Assembly (NCBI GenBank): GCA_903859705.1
Contig: CAIONQ010000108.1
Location: 1-64,000, forward strand
DNA length: 64,000 nucleotides
DNA from: an uncultured Chthonomonas sp.
GTDB lineage: Bacteria > Armatimonadota > Chthonomonadetes > Chthonomonadales > Chthonomonadaceae
Reading direction: 5' to 3'
Below the pieces are notes generated by a model, which saw nothing but the letters and a program-made list of their open reading frames with translations, searched no databases and was not told the DNA's origin. A program made the position numbers and the translations under genes. How positions within the stretch are numbered: the stretch's first letter is position 1; every line of letters starts with the position of its first letter. This document shows positions 34,400 through 43,463 of the stretch, in pieces.

Positions 34400-34606
34400 C
34401 TAATGGCGGAAGGCGAGTACCAGCGTGAGGAGTGCTATCCAGACGATAAGTGCAACCTGAATTCTGATATAACTCTTCACTTTTGCGCGCAGCTGCTGCA
34501 ACTCTGCATTTACTTCTGAGCTTGAGTTGCCATCCATATGTGTAAACACGACGCTGCCGAGCATTTTGGGTTCTGGCCTTGGTGGCACGTTGGTGTACGA
34601 TGTCAT
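34400..34606 (-). CDS. Small single-pass membrane protein
   Basis: 68 aa. A charged helix with heptad-like spacing (SSEVNAELQQLRAKVKSYI) leads into one TM helix (IQVALIVWIALLTLVLAF) and a short basic tail, so the N-terminus is probably cytoplasmic or forms a short coiled coil. GGGAG lies 7 nt before the ATG. The ATG overlaps the stop of the upstream small gene (ATGA), which argues that both are translated. No family recognised. Confidence 0.6.
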   Translation of the reverse strand: MTSYTNVPPRPEPKMLGSVVFTHMDGNSSSEVNAELQQLRAKVKSYIRIQVALIVWIALLTLVLAFRH

Positions 34607-34971
34607 CTATGTCTCCCTACGATAACTGAACGGCTGTTAACTGCAGCCCACCCTGCTGCATTGGTGGGCGGCGTGTGTTGCCTGCAACCTGGCTTTACTT
34701 GCGATTCCTGGAAGTAAAATTGTGCCCCCCAAAAGCGATTGGTACCGGGCCATTGGGCTCCGCTTGAGGACATGCCCCCACCTACACCGGCCTGGCCGTT
34801 CGTGATGGGTATGGCGACCATAGTCTCCCCCAAAATAGCAACTCCAGGGCGGTATCCAGCCCTTGACAGTTCAGAAACAACTTTGTGAGTAATACCTTGT
34901 TCGGTCCATTGCTGTATCGCGCCCCACAAATAGATTAGCACTTTAAACATTGCATGCCAGATAATTTTCAT
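34603..34971 (-). CDS. Hypothetical protein coupled to a small membrane protein
   Basis: 122 aa from the ATG at 34971 (a TTG at 34977 is possible). The N-terminus has a short hydrophobic helix (MFKVLIYLWGAIQQW). The middle reads SELSRAGYRPGVAILGETMVAIPITNG and is followed by a Gly-rich stretch. No family or catalytic motif seen. The evidence that it is real is the 4-nt overlap with the downstream gene and the continuous frame. It may be a decayed piece of something larger, since the neighbourhood is gene-poor. Confidence 0.45.
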   Translation of the reverse strand: MKIIWHAMFKVLIYLWGAIQQWTEQGITHKVVSELSRAGYRPGVAILGETMVAIPITNGQAGVGGGMSSSGAQWPGTNRFWGAQFYFQESQVKPGCRQHTPPTNAAGWAAVNSRSVIVGRHR

Positions 34972-34977
34972 TCCCAA

Positions 34978-35847
34978 GATACACGGAGATCACCTCGAGA
35001 TCTACACAGCTTGCAGTATTCGCATCCATGATCCGTTTTGCATTACTACGTGCGGATTTCAACTGCCTCTTATGCTACGTTATCCGTGTGGAGGCTGAAT
35101 AACATACATTCATGGGGTTACATGCCAATACGTTTTCAAAGAATGCTGCGCCAGTAAAGGCGCAACCGGTACTGCGTATACAGCAAGCGCTACGCGCTAA
35201 AGATAGCTTTTACTCTAACTACGGTTTCTGTGGGCGCTGCTGCTGCTGTCTCCATTGCGGATAACGTCATACACGCCGCATTTGCAGCTGGCAAGTTGAC
35301 TTCCGCGTCTCGCGGCGGCTCACTGCAACGGCTGGTATCTGTTCAGTAGGCATGCCCGAATATCTCGCACACATAGGCGTTGTGCTGGCCCGGCAGAAGT
35401 TGCCATTAGAATAGACCCTTGCGCTGCCGAATATCAAAGAGTTTTACGGGGATGGTTGGGTCTCGTTTCAATCCATGGTCTGGCACAATCGGCAACTGTG
35501 GAACTGAAAATGGCCGATGCAAACACAAACAAGACAGCTACAATGGCCTGAAAATGGCTGTGTAGCGCACAAACTTTTTTACGCAGGGGTTATACGGGCG
35601 TCTGGGCCATGAGTAACCTCCGAATATCCGCACTATTTGTTTTTTCGTGGAATCACAAGAACATTAAGCTAAAGCATCCAACAATGGGCGCTCCGCAATC
35701 TTCCTGGATCCGCACCGAGCTACACGCGTATCCTATCACGATCCGGAAGGCATTGTATATCCCGGAATTTCCGTAACTTTTCAGAGCGCGCCGAACTAAT
35801 TGCTGCATTGGCTTACACGCCAGACTTCATAAGTGTTTAGGGAGCAG
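34978..35847. other. Long region without a supported gene
   Basis: 870 bp with stops in all frames at short intervals. One protein-like stretch without a start codon (plus strand, about 35158-35349) contains YALKIAFTLTTVSVGAAAA and could be a gene relic. I saw no tRNA-, 6S- or tmRNA-like signature and no copy of the dispersed repeats. Confidence 0.6.
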
Positions 35848-36117
35848 CTACCCTGCCTTCTCGGTCGGGGCGTCAGAATCTGCCTCTTGTCGCGGCAACA
35901 GACCTTTATCGCATAGATGCAGCACGATACCAGCAATGTAACGCATCCCTGTTTTGTCGCGCAGGTTATCGATGCGGGCCTCCACTGTGTTTTCGGAAAG
36001 TCCCAGGGCCGCGGCGGCCCTGGCCACAGTCCCTGCCTCCGCGACAACTCGCAGCACGGTTAGCTCATGCCTTGTAGGTATCTTATCTTCCGTCTTTCGA
36101 CCCTTTTTGTTTGCCAT
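35848..36117 (-). CDS. Mini LuxR/GerE-type HTH protein
   Basis: 89 aa. Almost the whole protein is a LuxR-type helix-turn-helix: LTVLRVVAEAGTVARAAAALG, then LSENTVEARIDNLRDKTGMRYIAG, with the usual LS-x-x-TV recognition-helix pattern. There is no receiver, autoinducer-binding or PAS domain. A basic N-terminus (ANKKGRKTEDK) precedes it. GGAGGG lies 6 nt before the ATG. GerE-like small proteins act as DNA-binding switches. It may be fed by the promoter near 36.5 kb, which would give a leader of about 370 nt. Confidence 0.8.
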   Translation of the reverse strand: MANKKGRKTEDKIPTRHELTVLRVVAEAGTVARAAAALGLSENTVEARIDNLRDKTGMRYIAGIVLHLCDKGLLPRQEADSDAPTEKAG

Positions 36118-36296
36118 ATGTTACCCTCCCTTTATCTCGCACAAGATAATCGCATATAACGTTAACAGATGCCGGGGCGTGGGTTAATTTGCTCCACACT
36201 AACCCCGTGTCTACTCAAAGGTTCCCAGTAAACGCTTAACTCCATCCACCAACCAGTTCAGGCAAGCTACTACATGCACAAAGTGTTACCATAGAA
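36118..36296. other. Leader region of the mini-HTH gene
   Basis: 179 bp without an ORF worth listing. It contains GTTAACG-like AT-rich sequence near 36160 and lies downstream of the promoter at 36497-36525. It may be the 5' leader of the HTH transcript. Nothing else recognised. Confidence 0.4.
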
Positions 36297-36488
36297 TCAG
36301 GGAGCTTGGGCTGACATGTAAATCAGCGAAAAACGAGAATCGTAAAATAACTGAGACAGTAACGTCATCATTGCGTTATCAGTCAAGCCGTTGGCGCACT
36401 TGGCCGACATACAGGTCGGAAGGTGCCAACAGGTATTGCTGCAAAAGCAACCAGAACACCGTGATCTATGTAGATCAATGTAACTCAT
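36297..36488 (-). CDS. Tiny cysteine-rich ORF behind a consensus promoter
   Basis: 63 aa from the ATG at 36488. It has six cysteines within 23 residues (RCSGCFCSNTCW, then HLPTCMSAKC), followed by a hydrophobic part (MMTLLSQLFY). The ATG lies about 9 nt from the -10 box of the promoter at 36497-36525, so the message would be leaderless. Six close cysteines could bind metal or form disulfides. No modification or export gene lies nearby, and the length is within what chance allows, so I rate this as a candidate only. Confidence 0.3.
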   Translation of the reverse strand: MSYIDLHRSRCSGCFCSNTCWHLPTCMSAKCANGLTDNAMMTLLSQLFYDSRFSLIYMSAQAP

Positions 36489-36496
36489 ACTATGCA

Positions 36497-36525
36497 ATTG
36501 TAGGTACTGGTTTCACAAATGTCAA
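36497..36525 (-). promoter_or_regulatory. Near-consensus sigma-70 promoter
   Basis: On the minus strand: TTGACA, exactly 17 nt, TACAAT (one mismatch to the 12-base consensus). It is the best promoter match that I found in the window. It points towards the Cys-rich ORF and the mini-HTH gene. Confidence 0.6.
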
Positions 36526-36598
36526 CACACTGGGTAGCGATGGTCACGATGTAATTGTTTTCCATTACGGATTGAGGCTGATTCTGAATCGGTGTGGT

Positions 36599-36817
36599 TT
36601 AAGGGGTTTTCTGTGGGCGTTTTTGCTTCGGAATCTGTAGTTGTGCAGCCTGCATAGAAGCAGGGTAAACCGCAGAGGCAATTTTGCGCACCCAGGGGCG
36701 CAAACTCGTGTTACTTCTATCCCTGGGCCTTGTGGCCCTATTTCGCTTTACGCCGGGAATAACGGGCGCATAGAACACGCGCAGATCATCGTGCCCCGAA
36801 ATGAGCAGATACCGCAC
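36599..36817 (-). CDS. Doubtful 72-aa ORF
   Basis: Starts with GTG and encodes a basic protein (RYLLISGHDDLRVFYAPVIP, then ATRPRDRSNTSLRPW). No family recognised and no ribosome-binding site seen. Some local regularity (hydrophobic N-terminus, basic tail KQKRPQKTP) could mean a gene relic. Listed only because the region is otherwise empty. Confidence 0.2.
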   Translation of the reverse strand: MRYLLISGHDDLRVFYAPVIPGVKRNRATRPRDRSNTSLRPWVRKIASAVYPASMQAAQLQIPKQKRPQKTP

Positions 36818-36963
36818 TATTGTCTCGAAAGCACATGGCTCATTTTATGCGTTCAGATCTGCCACACACCCGCCATGCCTATCCTCTGCGCCAATATGTT
36901 TCTAAACACGCTGAGGCTTGTATATCTGCCTGCTTGCCACGCAAGCTATCGCGCACTCTCCCT

Positions 36964-37281
36964 CTATGGATTGGCCATCAGGAGAATTGCTGCCACCATC
37001 AGTATCGGAGTCCAGTATTTTACAGGTATGAAGAATAGCGCATCGTTACGCAATACAATAATTGTTTGCCCCGTGGCTGGATCTTGTAACCGCTTGTTTG
37101 GCTGTTTAACTCGCCAGTTGGCTACCGCTTTTGCAATGAGGCCAGTAAATACGCAGGATACCGCGTAGGGCCAGTTGTGCCCCTTTGTGATGGCTTCGCT
37201 GCATGCTGCCTCAAGTATTGTAACACAGGCGAACAACGACAGTGGAATTACAAACCCAAGGCCAGACCAGATTAGAAACAT
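36964..37281 (-). CDS. Conserved small membrane protein
   Basis: 105 aa from the ATG at 37281, with GAGG 7 nt upstream. Three TM helices: IWSGLGFVIPLSLFACVTIL, YAVSCVFTGLIAKAVANW and YWTPILMVAAILLMA. Between the last two lies a short loop with DPATGQTIIVLRNDALFFIPVKYW, a pattern (DPxTGxxVxL then LFFIPxxYW) that I recall from uncharacterised membrane proteins of many phyla. Function unknown. It follows the second DUF1501 gene by about 90 bp on the same strand. Confidence 0.75.
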   Translation of the reverse strand: MFLIWSGLGFVIPLSLFACVTILEAACSEAITKGHNWPYAVSCVFTGLIAKAVANWRVKQPNKRLQDPATGQTIIVLRNDALFFIPVKYWTPILMVAAILLMANP

Positions 37282-37373
37282 TGCGTGCCTCACTCCGGCC
37301 GCATTGCAGTGTGGCAAATTGGCCCGGGGGTGAAAATTAGTTTTTTGCATGCGGCTTTAGCAGTAAATAATCG

Positions 37374-38807
37374 CTATGCGATGATATCTTTTACTATGCG
37401 GCCATAAACATCTGTCAGGCGGAAGTCGCGACCGGCGTAGCGGTAGGTAAACCGTTCGTGATCGAAACCCATTAGCCTCAGTATCGTTGCGTGCAGATCG
37501 TGGATATGCACCGGGTTTTCAACGGCTTCGTACCCCAGTTCATCGGTGGCGCCATATACATAGCCGCGCTTTACTCCCCCACCCGCCATCCACATGGAGA
37601 AGCCGCGGTTGTTGTGGTCGCGGCCTGCTTCTTTTGTTATCTGGAAGCTGCCGGTTAGCTGCGCCGTGGGTGTTCTGCCAAACTCGCCGCCACAAACCAC
37701 CAATGTGGAGTCTAATAATCCGCGCTGTTTCAAATCGGTTAGCAGTGCGCCAATCGCCTGATCTACCTCTTTCGCTGCGGTTCGCATTCCCTGTTCCAAA
37801 GACTGATGGGTATCCCAACCGTTTTGCCAGCACTGCACAAAGCGAACTCCGCGTTCTATTAACCTGCGGGCCAACAACATCTGCCTTCCCTGTGGGCCGG
37901 TGCCATACATCTTTCGTACCGATTCTGGCTCTTTGCTCAGATCGAATGCTTCTGCAGCGGCTTGCTCCATGTCGTATGCAAGTTCGAAGGATCGAATGCG
38001 AGACTCCATTGCCGTATCTGCCTGAACGCGCTCCCGGTAGTTCTGATCCAGCTCATGCAGTAAATCCAGCTGTTTGCGCTGCTCTGTTCGCGTGGAGACC
38101 GCGGATTTAATAAACTCCACTACATGCTCAGCACCCTCCGCAAGCGGATCTACAAACACGCCCTGGTAAATGCCCGGCAGAAAGCCTGCCCCCCAGTTCT
38201 GGGCACCGAGCATAGGGTATCCGCCCGGGTTCATTGCAATGTAGCCCGGCAGGCTGGCATTGTGGGTTCCCAGGCCATACATGGCCCAGGCACCAAGGCT
38301 GGGGCGGGCCAGGCGTGAAAACCCGGTGTTCATCATCAAAGTTGAGGTTTCATGCGCTGGCTGATCGGTCATCATGGATCGGATAACCGTCATCTCGTCT
38401 GCATGTGCTCCAACCTGAGAGAAAAGCTCAGAGGCTTCGATCCCGCTTTTGCCGTAACGATGAAACTTAAACGGGGATGGGAAGGCAACGCCCGTGGATG
38501 GCTTTCCGTTTCGATCTGGAAGCTTTTTGCCACTGTGCTTTTGCAGCGCTGGCTTGGGATCCCAGGTATCCAGATGGGATGGACCGCCGCTAAGAAAAAT
38601 GTGAATTACCTGCCGGGCCTTTCCTGGCAGGGGTGCGGCCTTTTCGGCAAGCATATCTCCGGCAGCAGGGGGCGCGGCGGCCGCTGTACCCTCGGCCAGG
38701 GATGCAAGTGCCAGGGCACCAAACCCCATACCGGTTTGCCACAGCATTTCGCGGCGAGTAACGGGCAGAGATTTAAGATACTCCAGATATTTTTCGTCAA
38801 ACTTCAT
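37374..38807 (-). CDS. DUF1501 protein, Tat-exported (pair 2)
   Basis: 477 aa. The twin arginines are residues 18-19 (VTRREMLWQTGMG), with a hydrophobic ALALASLAEGTAAAAP after them. Core motifs: QVIHIFLSGGPSHLDTWDPKP, CGGEFGRTPTAQ and HDLHATILRLMGFDHERFTYRY. An insert GSFQITKEAGRDHNNRGFSMWMAG gives one of the metal-like Asp/His sites. The motif set is closest to the paralogue at 50286 in ending (RLTDVYGRIV). It lies 15 bp after the PSCyt1-DUF1549-DUF1553 gene, so the pair must share a transcript. Confidence 0.93.
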   Translation of the reverse strand: MKFDEKYLEYLKSLPVTRREMLWQTGMGFGALALASLAEGTAAAAPPAAGDMLAEKAAPLPGKARQVIHIFLSGGPSHLDTWDPKPALQKHSGKKLPDRNGKPSTGVAFPSPFKFHRYGKSGIEASELFSQVGAHADEMTVIRSMMTDQPAHETSTLMMNTGFSRLARPSLGAWAMYGLGTHNASLPGYIAMNPGGYPMLGAQNWGAGFLPGIYQGVFVDPLAEGAEHVVEFIKSAVSTRTEQRKQLDLLHELDQNYRERVQADTAMESRIRSFELAYDMEQAAAEAFDLSKEPESVRKMYGTGPQGRQMLLARRLIERGVRFVQCWQNGWDTHQSLEQGMRTAAKEVDQAIGALLTDLKQRGLLDSTLVVCGGEFGRTPTAQLTGSFQITKEAGRDHNNRGFSMWMAGGGVKRGYVYGATDELGYEAVENPVHIHDLHATILRLMGFDHERFTYRYAGRDFRLTDVYGRIVKDIIA

Positions 38808-38822
38808 GCCAGTTCTCCCCTG

Positions 38823-41800
38823 TCAGTCTACAAACGCAAACTCGTTGGTGCAAAGCATTGTCTGCACAAAGCGCTCCCAGGCCGTAAGGCTGCGGCTGTT
38901 GTTATGTGGTCCGGCAAACTCGCTGGCAGCGCTCCACTGTTTGCCGGGCTGCCCGGCATTCAGGATTGGTGCCCAAGTGAAGTTGTCATCCAGATCGTTA
39001 TCCCCACACTCCACCACAAAATCAATGGTATCTCCCGTGTGAACCGGTATGGCGGCGATATCCGATTTTGCCTCTGTTCCGAATAACTTCCAGCTTGCAA
39101 CAACACCTGTTGCACTGCTAACCACGGATGCAACAATGCCATCTCCCATTTTGCCAGCATGTTTAACAGAGCCAGAGAGCGATACCGTACAATCAGCAGG
39201 TGCCACCCATCGGCGTATAATCGCATGCTCTTTGTCGCCACCCGGCGCGCCGCCGGTACTGCTGAGGAACATGCTGCCAAGCTCCGGATCTGGCAGTGTG
39301 GGCCCGGCAGCCCAGTTTTGCCCGGTCCAGGTACGCAGCGGATGAAAGGCTGTTATTTTACCGCCTTCACACTTACCCCAGCCGTATTGCCACACGGGCA
39401 GGCTCTCTTTCGTAGTAGCGATCTCTGGAGCTGCCGCCGGTTCACCAGCAAACTGCCCGGCTGCTTTGATCTCTCTTGCAGATGCCGCTCGACCAAATAG
39501 CTGCATCGTGAGCGCATTTATGCGTTCTTGCAGTGTGCCCTGGCAATTATGCGCCAGCCTAATTGCCTGCTCTGCACTGAACGGGGAGTTCATAAAGAAG
39601 AGCGCCTGCTGGGGCGAAATGGTTGTGTAGCGCTGCGGAGTAAGGGTGTCTGGATTGGCAAAGTCAAAAACTCTGAATAACGGTGGCAGATTATCCCGAT
39701 CGACATTTCCATATACTGTTCTGCGCCTTGCGTATGGCATTACCAGAACATCGAATGGGGCTCCGCCTGCGGTTCTATCAATCTCGCCACCGGCCGCCAA
39801 CAGTGAATCTCGCATCTCCTCAAAATCCAGCCGTTTACGGTTTTGTCTCCATATCAATCTGTTCTCGGGATCCAGGCTAGCGCACTCCGGCCGGTTGTCG
39901 CTTCGCATCTGGTACGCCTGGCTCAGCATGATAGTGCGGATAAGGTGTTTGATCGACCATCCATTATCTACAAAGTCCAGCGCAAGCCAATCGAGCAAGG
40001 CAGGGTTGGAGGGTGCTTCTCCACGGGAGCCAAAATCTCCCGGAGTTTTTACAATTGGCTCTCCAAACAGGTGCATCCAGGCCCTGTTCACAAATACGCG
40101 AGCAGTTAGAGGATTATCGGGCGATGCGATGGCTTCTGCAAGCTCTGCTCTCCCGCTGCCGCGAGTAAAGGTGTGCCTCTTAGTGCCAGAAAGTGCTGCA
40201 AGATATCTTCTTGGCACCTCTTCGCCGGGGCGCTCAGAATCGCCGCGCAGCAGGATATGTGCGTTTGCAGGCGATGGGTTATCTGCCAGGATGAACGCAT
40301 GATCTGGTGAGGCCGGGGAGTTTTGCAGTGCAATAATCTGCCTTCGCAGGGCTGCAAGATGGCTCTGTTCTGGCAGAGTTAATGCCTGTTCAATGGCACC
40401 TCCCGGCAGGGCAAGTGCGCCATTGTCGGAGTAGAAAACCTGTCGCACACCCTCCTGTGCAGGAACAGGCAATGCCGAAGGCGGCGGGCTGCCATTTTGC
40501 CGGGCCGCTTTCAGGGTTCTTTGCCACTGGGCGTCAACATCTGCAAACAGGCGTTGATAGCGGGTTGCCACTTCTGCCAGGTTTTTTGGTGGTGCCCCGG
40601 AGAACATCATTGCCACCTGCCAGTTCAGGCGCGCTCTGGTTTCTGAATTCTGCCTGTAGAGCTTCGCCAGGGCCGGGCCTTTTGTTGCATATTCTGCTGG
40701 TTTGAGCGCCGCAAAACCGTGCCAGGGTGTGAAGATAGGATCGAGATCCCCTTTTGTGTTCTCCAGCACCTGCCGCCACCGGTTAAGGGTTTGAGGTTCC
40801 AGGCCATTGGGCGCGGTATCTGCGGCGTTACCAGCAGGTTTGGTGGCAGCTGCTAGCAGGTAAGCGCCGGAACGGGAGATACTATCCGATTGAATTTTGG
40901 CCCGTGCTGCATCGAGATATAGCTGCACATCCTGCTGCTTCCTGGTTAGCTCACGATTAAACTCGGCGAAGCGGGCATCGTCTTTTGCGCCAGTGGTTAA
41001 CGATTCCAGGCGAGTAGTGCAGCTCGAGAGAATACCAGTTAGCGAATAGTAATCTGCCATTGGCACAGGGTCAAACTTATGATCGTGGCAGCGCGCACAG
41101 GTTACGGTAAGCGCCTGGGTACCGCGCATTATCACATCAATCTGATCGTCGATTACATCCTGCTGATTGCCACCAAATCTGCGGCCCAGCGTAAGAAATC
41201 CGCATGCAGCGAGATCATCTTTATCTACCGAAATACCCTCTGCCCCGGCGGCTATTTGCAATTTCAGGAACTTATCGTAGGGTAGATCAGCGTTGAGAGA
41301 TCGGATAACCCAGTCTCGATAACTGTGCGATCCCGATGGCTGATTATCCGGCATGCCCAGCTCGGTAACCGTATCCGAGTAACGGGCAATATCCAGCCAT
41401 AGCCTGCCCCACCGCTCTCCATAACCACGATCTGCAAGCAGGCCATCCACCAGGCGTTGCCACGCATCCGGGCGAGTATCGGTCACAAAGGCGGTTATCT
41501 GAGCGGCAGTGGGTGGCAGCCCCGTAACATCGTAGTAGGCACGGCGGCACAGAGTGCGCCGATCTGCGGGGGGAGAGGGCTTGAGGCCATTCTGGCTCAA
41601 TGTGGCAAAAATAAACCTATCGAAGGGAACAAGGGGCCAGGTTGGATCCGAAACGGGAGGCAATGAGTAGCGTTGAACGGGCTTGAGCGACCACAAATCT
41701 GCGGATACGGGGCGTGCAGCTGCCGGCCAAACGGCGCCGGATTTAATCCAGGTTTGAATGGCGCTTATCTCATCTGCAGAGAGGCGGCCGCCGGGCGGCA

Positions 41801-42107
41801 TCGGTGTTGGTCCGGAACCAGTTATTGCAAGAACCAGGGCACTTTTTTCAGGAGAGCCAGGCACAACGGTGCGCTTGCCGGAACGCATTGGCCGCGCGAG
41901 ATCGGAGGCAGAATCCAGATGCAATCCCCCTCTGGGGGCTGATCCACTATGGCATGATAGGCACTTTGCAGCCAGAACCGGGCGAACGCGCTTCTCAAAG
42001 AAATCGGTAGGGTCTGCATGGGCGGGCAGGTGAATTGCGCATGCCAGAACAGCAGCTACCATGAGGAAGCGGGTGTTGCGCGTAAGAAGTACGGAAAGGT
42101 GGATCAT
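38823..42107 (-). CDS. PSCyt1-DUF1549-DUF1553 protein with C-terminal beta-domain (pair 2)
   Basis: 1094 aa, the longest of the four paralogues. I start at the ATG at 42107, where a signal peptide begins (TRNTRFLMVAAVLACAIHLPAHA). Cytochrome domain with CLSCH, DUF1549 with YGERWGRLWLDIARYSDTV and CARCHDHKFDP, then DUF1553 with VFVNRAWMHLFGEPIVKTPGDFG. After DUF1553's RLAHNCQGTLQERINALTMQ, an extra block of about 160 aa (LPVWQYGWGKCEGGKITAFH up to DNDLDDNFTWAPIL) is predicted to be a beta-sandwich, before the usual ending LCTNEFAFVD. The insert may bind a carbohydrate. It directly follows the HhH glycosylase gene. Confidence 0.92.
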   Translation of the reverse strand: MIHLSVLLTRNTRFLMVAAVLACAIHLPAHADPTDFFEKRVRPVLAAKCLSCHSGSAPRGGLHLDSASDLARPMRSGKRTVVPGSPEKSALVLAITGSGPTPMPPGGRLSADEISAIQTWIKSGAVWPAAARPVSADLWSLKPVQRYSLPPVSDPTWPLVPFDRFIFATLSQNGLKPSPPADRRTLCRRAYYDVTGLPPTAAQITAFVTDTRPDAWQRLVDGLLADRGYGERWGRLWLDIARYSDTVTELGMPDNQPSGSHSYRDWVIRSLNADLPYDKFLKLQIAAGAEGISVDKDDLAACGFLTLGRRFGGNQQDVIDDQIDVIMRGTQALTVTCARCHDHKFDPVPMADYYSLTGILSSCTTRLESLTTGAKDDARFAEFNRELTRKQQDVQLYLDAARAKIQSDSISRSGAYLLAAATKPAGNAADTAPNGLEPQTLNRWRQVLENTKGDLDPIFTPWHGFAALKPAEYATKGPALAKLYRQNSETRARLNWQVAMMFSGAPPKNLAEVATRYQRLFADVDAQWQRTLKAARQNGSPPPSALPVPAQEGVRQVFYSDNGALALPGGAIEQALTLPEQSHLAALRRQIIALQNSPASPDHAFILADNPSPANAHILLRGDSERPGEEVPRRYLAALSGTKRHTFTRGSGRAELAEAIASPDNPLTARVFVNRAWMHLFGEPIVKTPGDFGSRGEAPSNPALLDWLALDFVDNGWSIKHLIRTIMLSQAYQMRSDNRPECASLDPENRLIWRQNRKRLDFEEMRDSLLAAGGEIDRTAGGAPFDVLVMPYARRRTVYGNVDRDNLPPLFRVFDFANPDTLTPQRYTTISPQQALFFMNSPFSAEQAIRLAHNCQGTLQERINALTMQLFGRAASAREIKAAGQFAGEPAAAPEIATTKESLPVWQYGWGKCEGGKITAFHPLRTWTGQNWAAGPTLPDPELGSMFLSSTGGAPGGDKEHAIIRRWVAPADCTVSLSGSVKHAGKMGDGIVASVVSSATGVVASWKLFGTEAKSDIAAIPVHTGDTIDFVVECGDNDLDDNFTWAPILNAGQPGKQWSAASEFAGPHNNSRSLTAWERFVQTMLCTNEFAFVD

Positions 42108-42138
42108 ACTGGTGCGCCAATCCTCCTGCGTTGCATGC

Positions 42139-43086
42139 TCAGTAAGCTGGCTCTTCCGTGCGCCACGGGTAGAAATGGTAAACCAGCGCCTGCCATTTGC
42201 CATATGGAGCGAAGAACTCATGAACATCCTTATCGGTAACGGGCCTATCCAGCTCGCGGCCAACCATCATGCGCGCCCAGCTATCTACATTCACCCTGCC
42301 GTAGCGGCCGAGGTAGATCATAAGGCAACTTGCCGCATATGGCCCCACCCCTTTCAGGCTATTGAGGCTCTTCCAAAGATCGGCATCTGGGATGCAAGCA
42401 TCCATCCAACTCTCGATTTCCCGCGATTTTGCCACGATATCTGTTGCCAGCGAATGAATAGCCGCGCTTCGGTATCCAAGCCGGGCCTTTTCTGCAAACT
42501 CTTCGAATGGCACTTCGGCAATCTGTGCCGGTGTTGGGAAAGAGCGCGGGCCATCTGGGCTGGGACTGTTGAGCGGGCTTCCCCAGGTATCCACAAGGCG
42601 TGCCGTCATGGTACGTGTTTGAGCCCACGTAGTGTTGGTGGTAAGGATAACCTTTACCACATCTTCCCACACGGTTGGGCTGCGCAAAACCCTGCCCTGG
42701 CGCTTCTGAGATACATGCCCCAATAAGGGGTGCGAATCGCAGTACCGGTGAAACTCCTCTACTGGCAGATCTAACTGAAGCATGATGCGTACAGCTGCTA
42801 CCAGTTCCGTTTCATCAACGGCGGTATCAGATGTGACCTCAATGGCACCATCCTGATCACGCAGCTCCAGCTTGCTTACGGTGCCATCTGAAAAGCGGTG
42901 AATACGCGTGAGCGAAAGTTGCTCATCCACCGAATCGAACGGCTTAAGCCGGCGCCAGCCATGTGCCTGAAGCGTTTCTTGAAGAGAAAAATCTGATTGC
43001 GCCTGAATGAGAAGATTCAAAAGGGCGGTTCCTTCACCGTGCGTTTGCAATGAGATCAATACGGCGGTTCTGCATACAGGTTTCAT
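42139..43086 (-). CDS. HhH-GPD superfamily DNA glycosylase-like protein
   Basis: 315 aa. The C-terminal half has the helix-hairpin-helix LNSLKGVGPYAASCLMIYLG (241-260) followed by the conserved Asp268 in RVNVDSWAR, as in AlkA/OGG-type glycosylases. At the OGG lysine position (GVG-x-K) it has Tyr250, so a lyase activity is unlikely and a monofunctional glycosylase is expected. The N-terminal 110 residues are OGG/AlkA-like beta-rich. No iron-sulfur cysteine loop is present. It removes damaged bases if active. It lies in a run of genes of unrelated function, 19 bp after the zinc-ribbon gene. Confidence 0.82.
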   Translation of the reverse strand: MKPVCRTAVLISLQTHGEGTALLNLLIQAQSDFSLQETLQAHGWRRLKPFDSVDEQLSLTRIHRFSDGTVSKLELRDQDGAIEVTSDTAVDETELVAAVRIMLQLDLPVEEFHRYCDSHPLLGHVSQKRQGRVLRSPTVWEDVVKVILTTNTTWAQTRTMTARLVDTWGSPLNSPSPDGPRSFPTPAQIAEVPFEEFAEKARLGYRSAAIHSLATDIVAKSREIESWMDACIPDADLWKSLNSLKGVGPYAASCLMIYLGRYGRVNVDSWARMMVGRELDRPVTDKDVHEFFAPYGKWQALVYHFYPWRTEEPAY

Positions 43087-43105
43087 GCACAGAACCGCCG
43101 AGCTT

Positions 43106-43399
43106 TTACTTTCTTAAAAAGAGCTGAACAGTGAGCACCAGCCCAATACAACCCAGCACAATAACGGGCACATACCAGCGCTCAACATACCAGGGCTGCC
43201 ACTTACAGTAGTAGCACTTTCGGTGCCCGCTGGCCAGAAAGTGCCCACAGTTGGGGCAGCCTCTCCGTTTGGATCCACCGCTTCTTCCGCTGCTGCTTCC
43301 GCCACTCTGAGACGCACCCTCTTTTGACAAATCACGCAGTTTTGCGCCAGATACCGTCTGCACGCATCTTGATGTGCCAACCAGTACGCTGTACCGCAT
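43106..43399 (-). CDS. Zinc-ribbon membrane protein
   Basis: 97 aa from the ATG at 43399. A Ser/Gly-rich stretch precedes a zinc ribbon (CPNCGHFLASGHRKCYYC), followed by one C-terminal TM helix (VPVIVLGCIGLVLTVQLFL) with a short basic tail. It is a tail-anchored cytoplasmic zinc-ribbon of unknown role. It sits between the kinase-pyrophosphorylase fusion (64 bp away) and the glycosylase (19 bp). Confidence 0.75.
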   Translation of the reverse strand: MRYSVLVGTSRCVQTVSGAKLRDLSKEGASQSGGSSSGRSGGSKRRGCPNCGHFLASGHRKCYYCKWQPWYVERWYVPVIVLGCIGLVLTVQLFLRK

Positions 43400-43463
43400 C
43401 TCTACCGCCTTTCGATCGAGAATCTCACACACGCCCGAGAACAGGGAGTGGTGCCAGCGCGGG

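Noticed and set aside
36641-37168. 175-aa plus-strand open frame
   Set aside because: It overlaps the conserved small membrane protein on the other strand and shows no domain or start signal.
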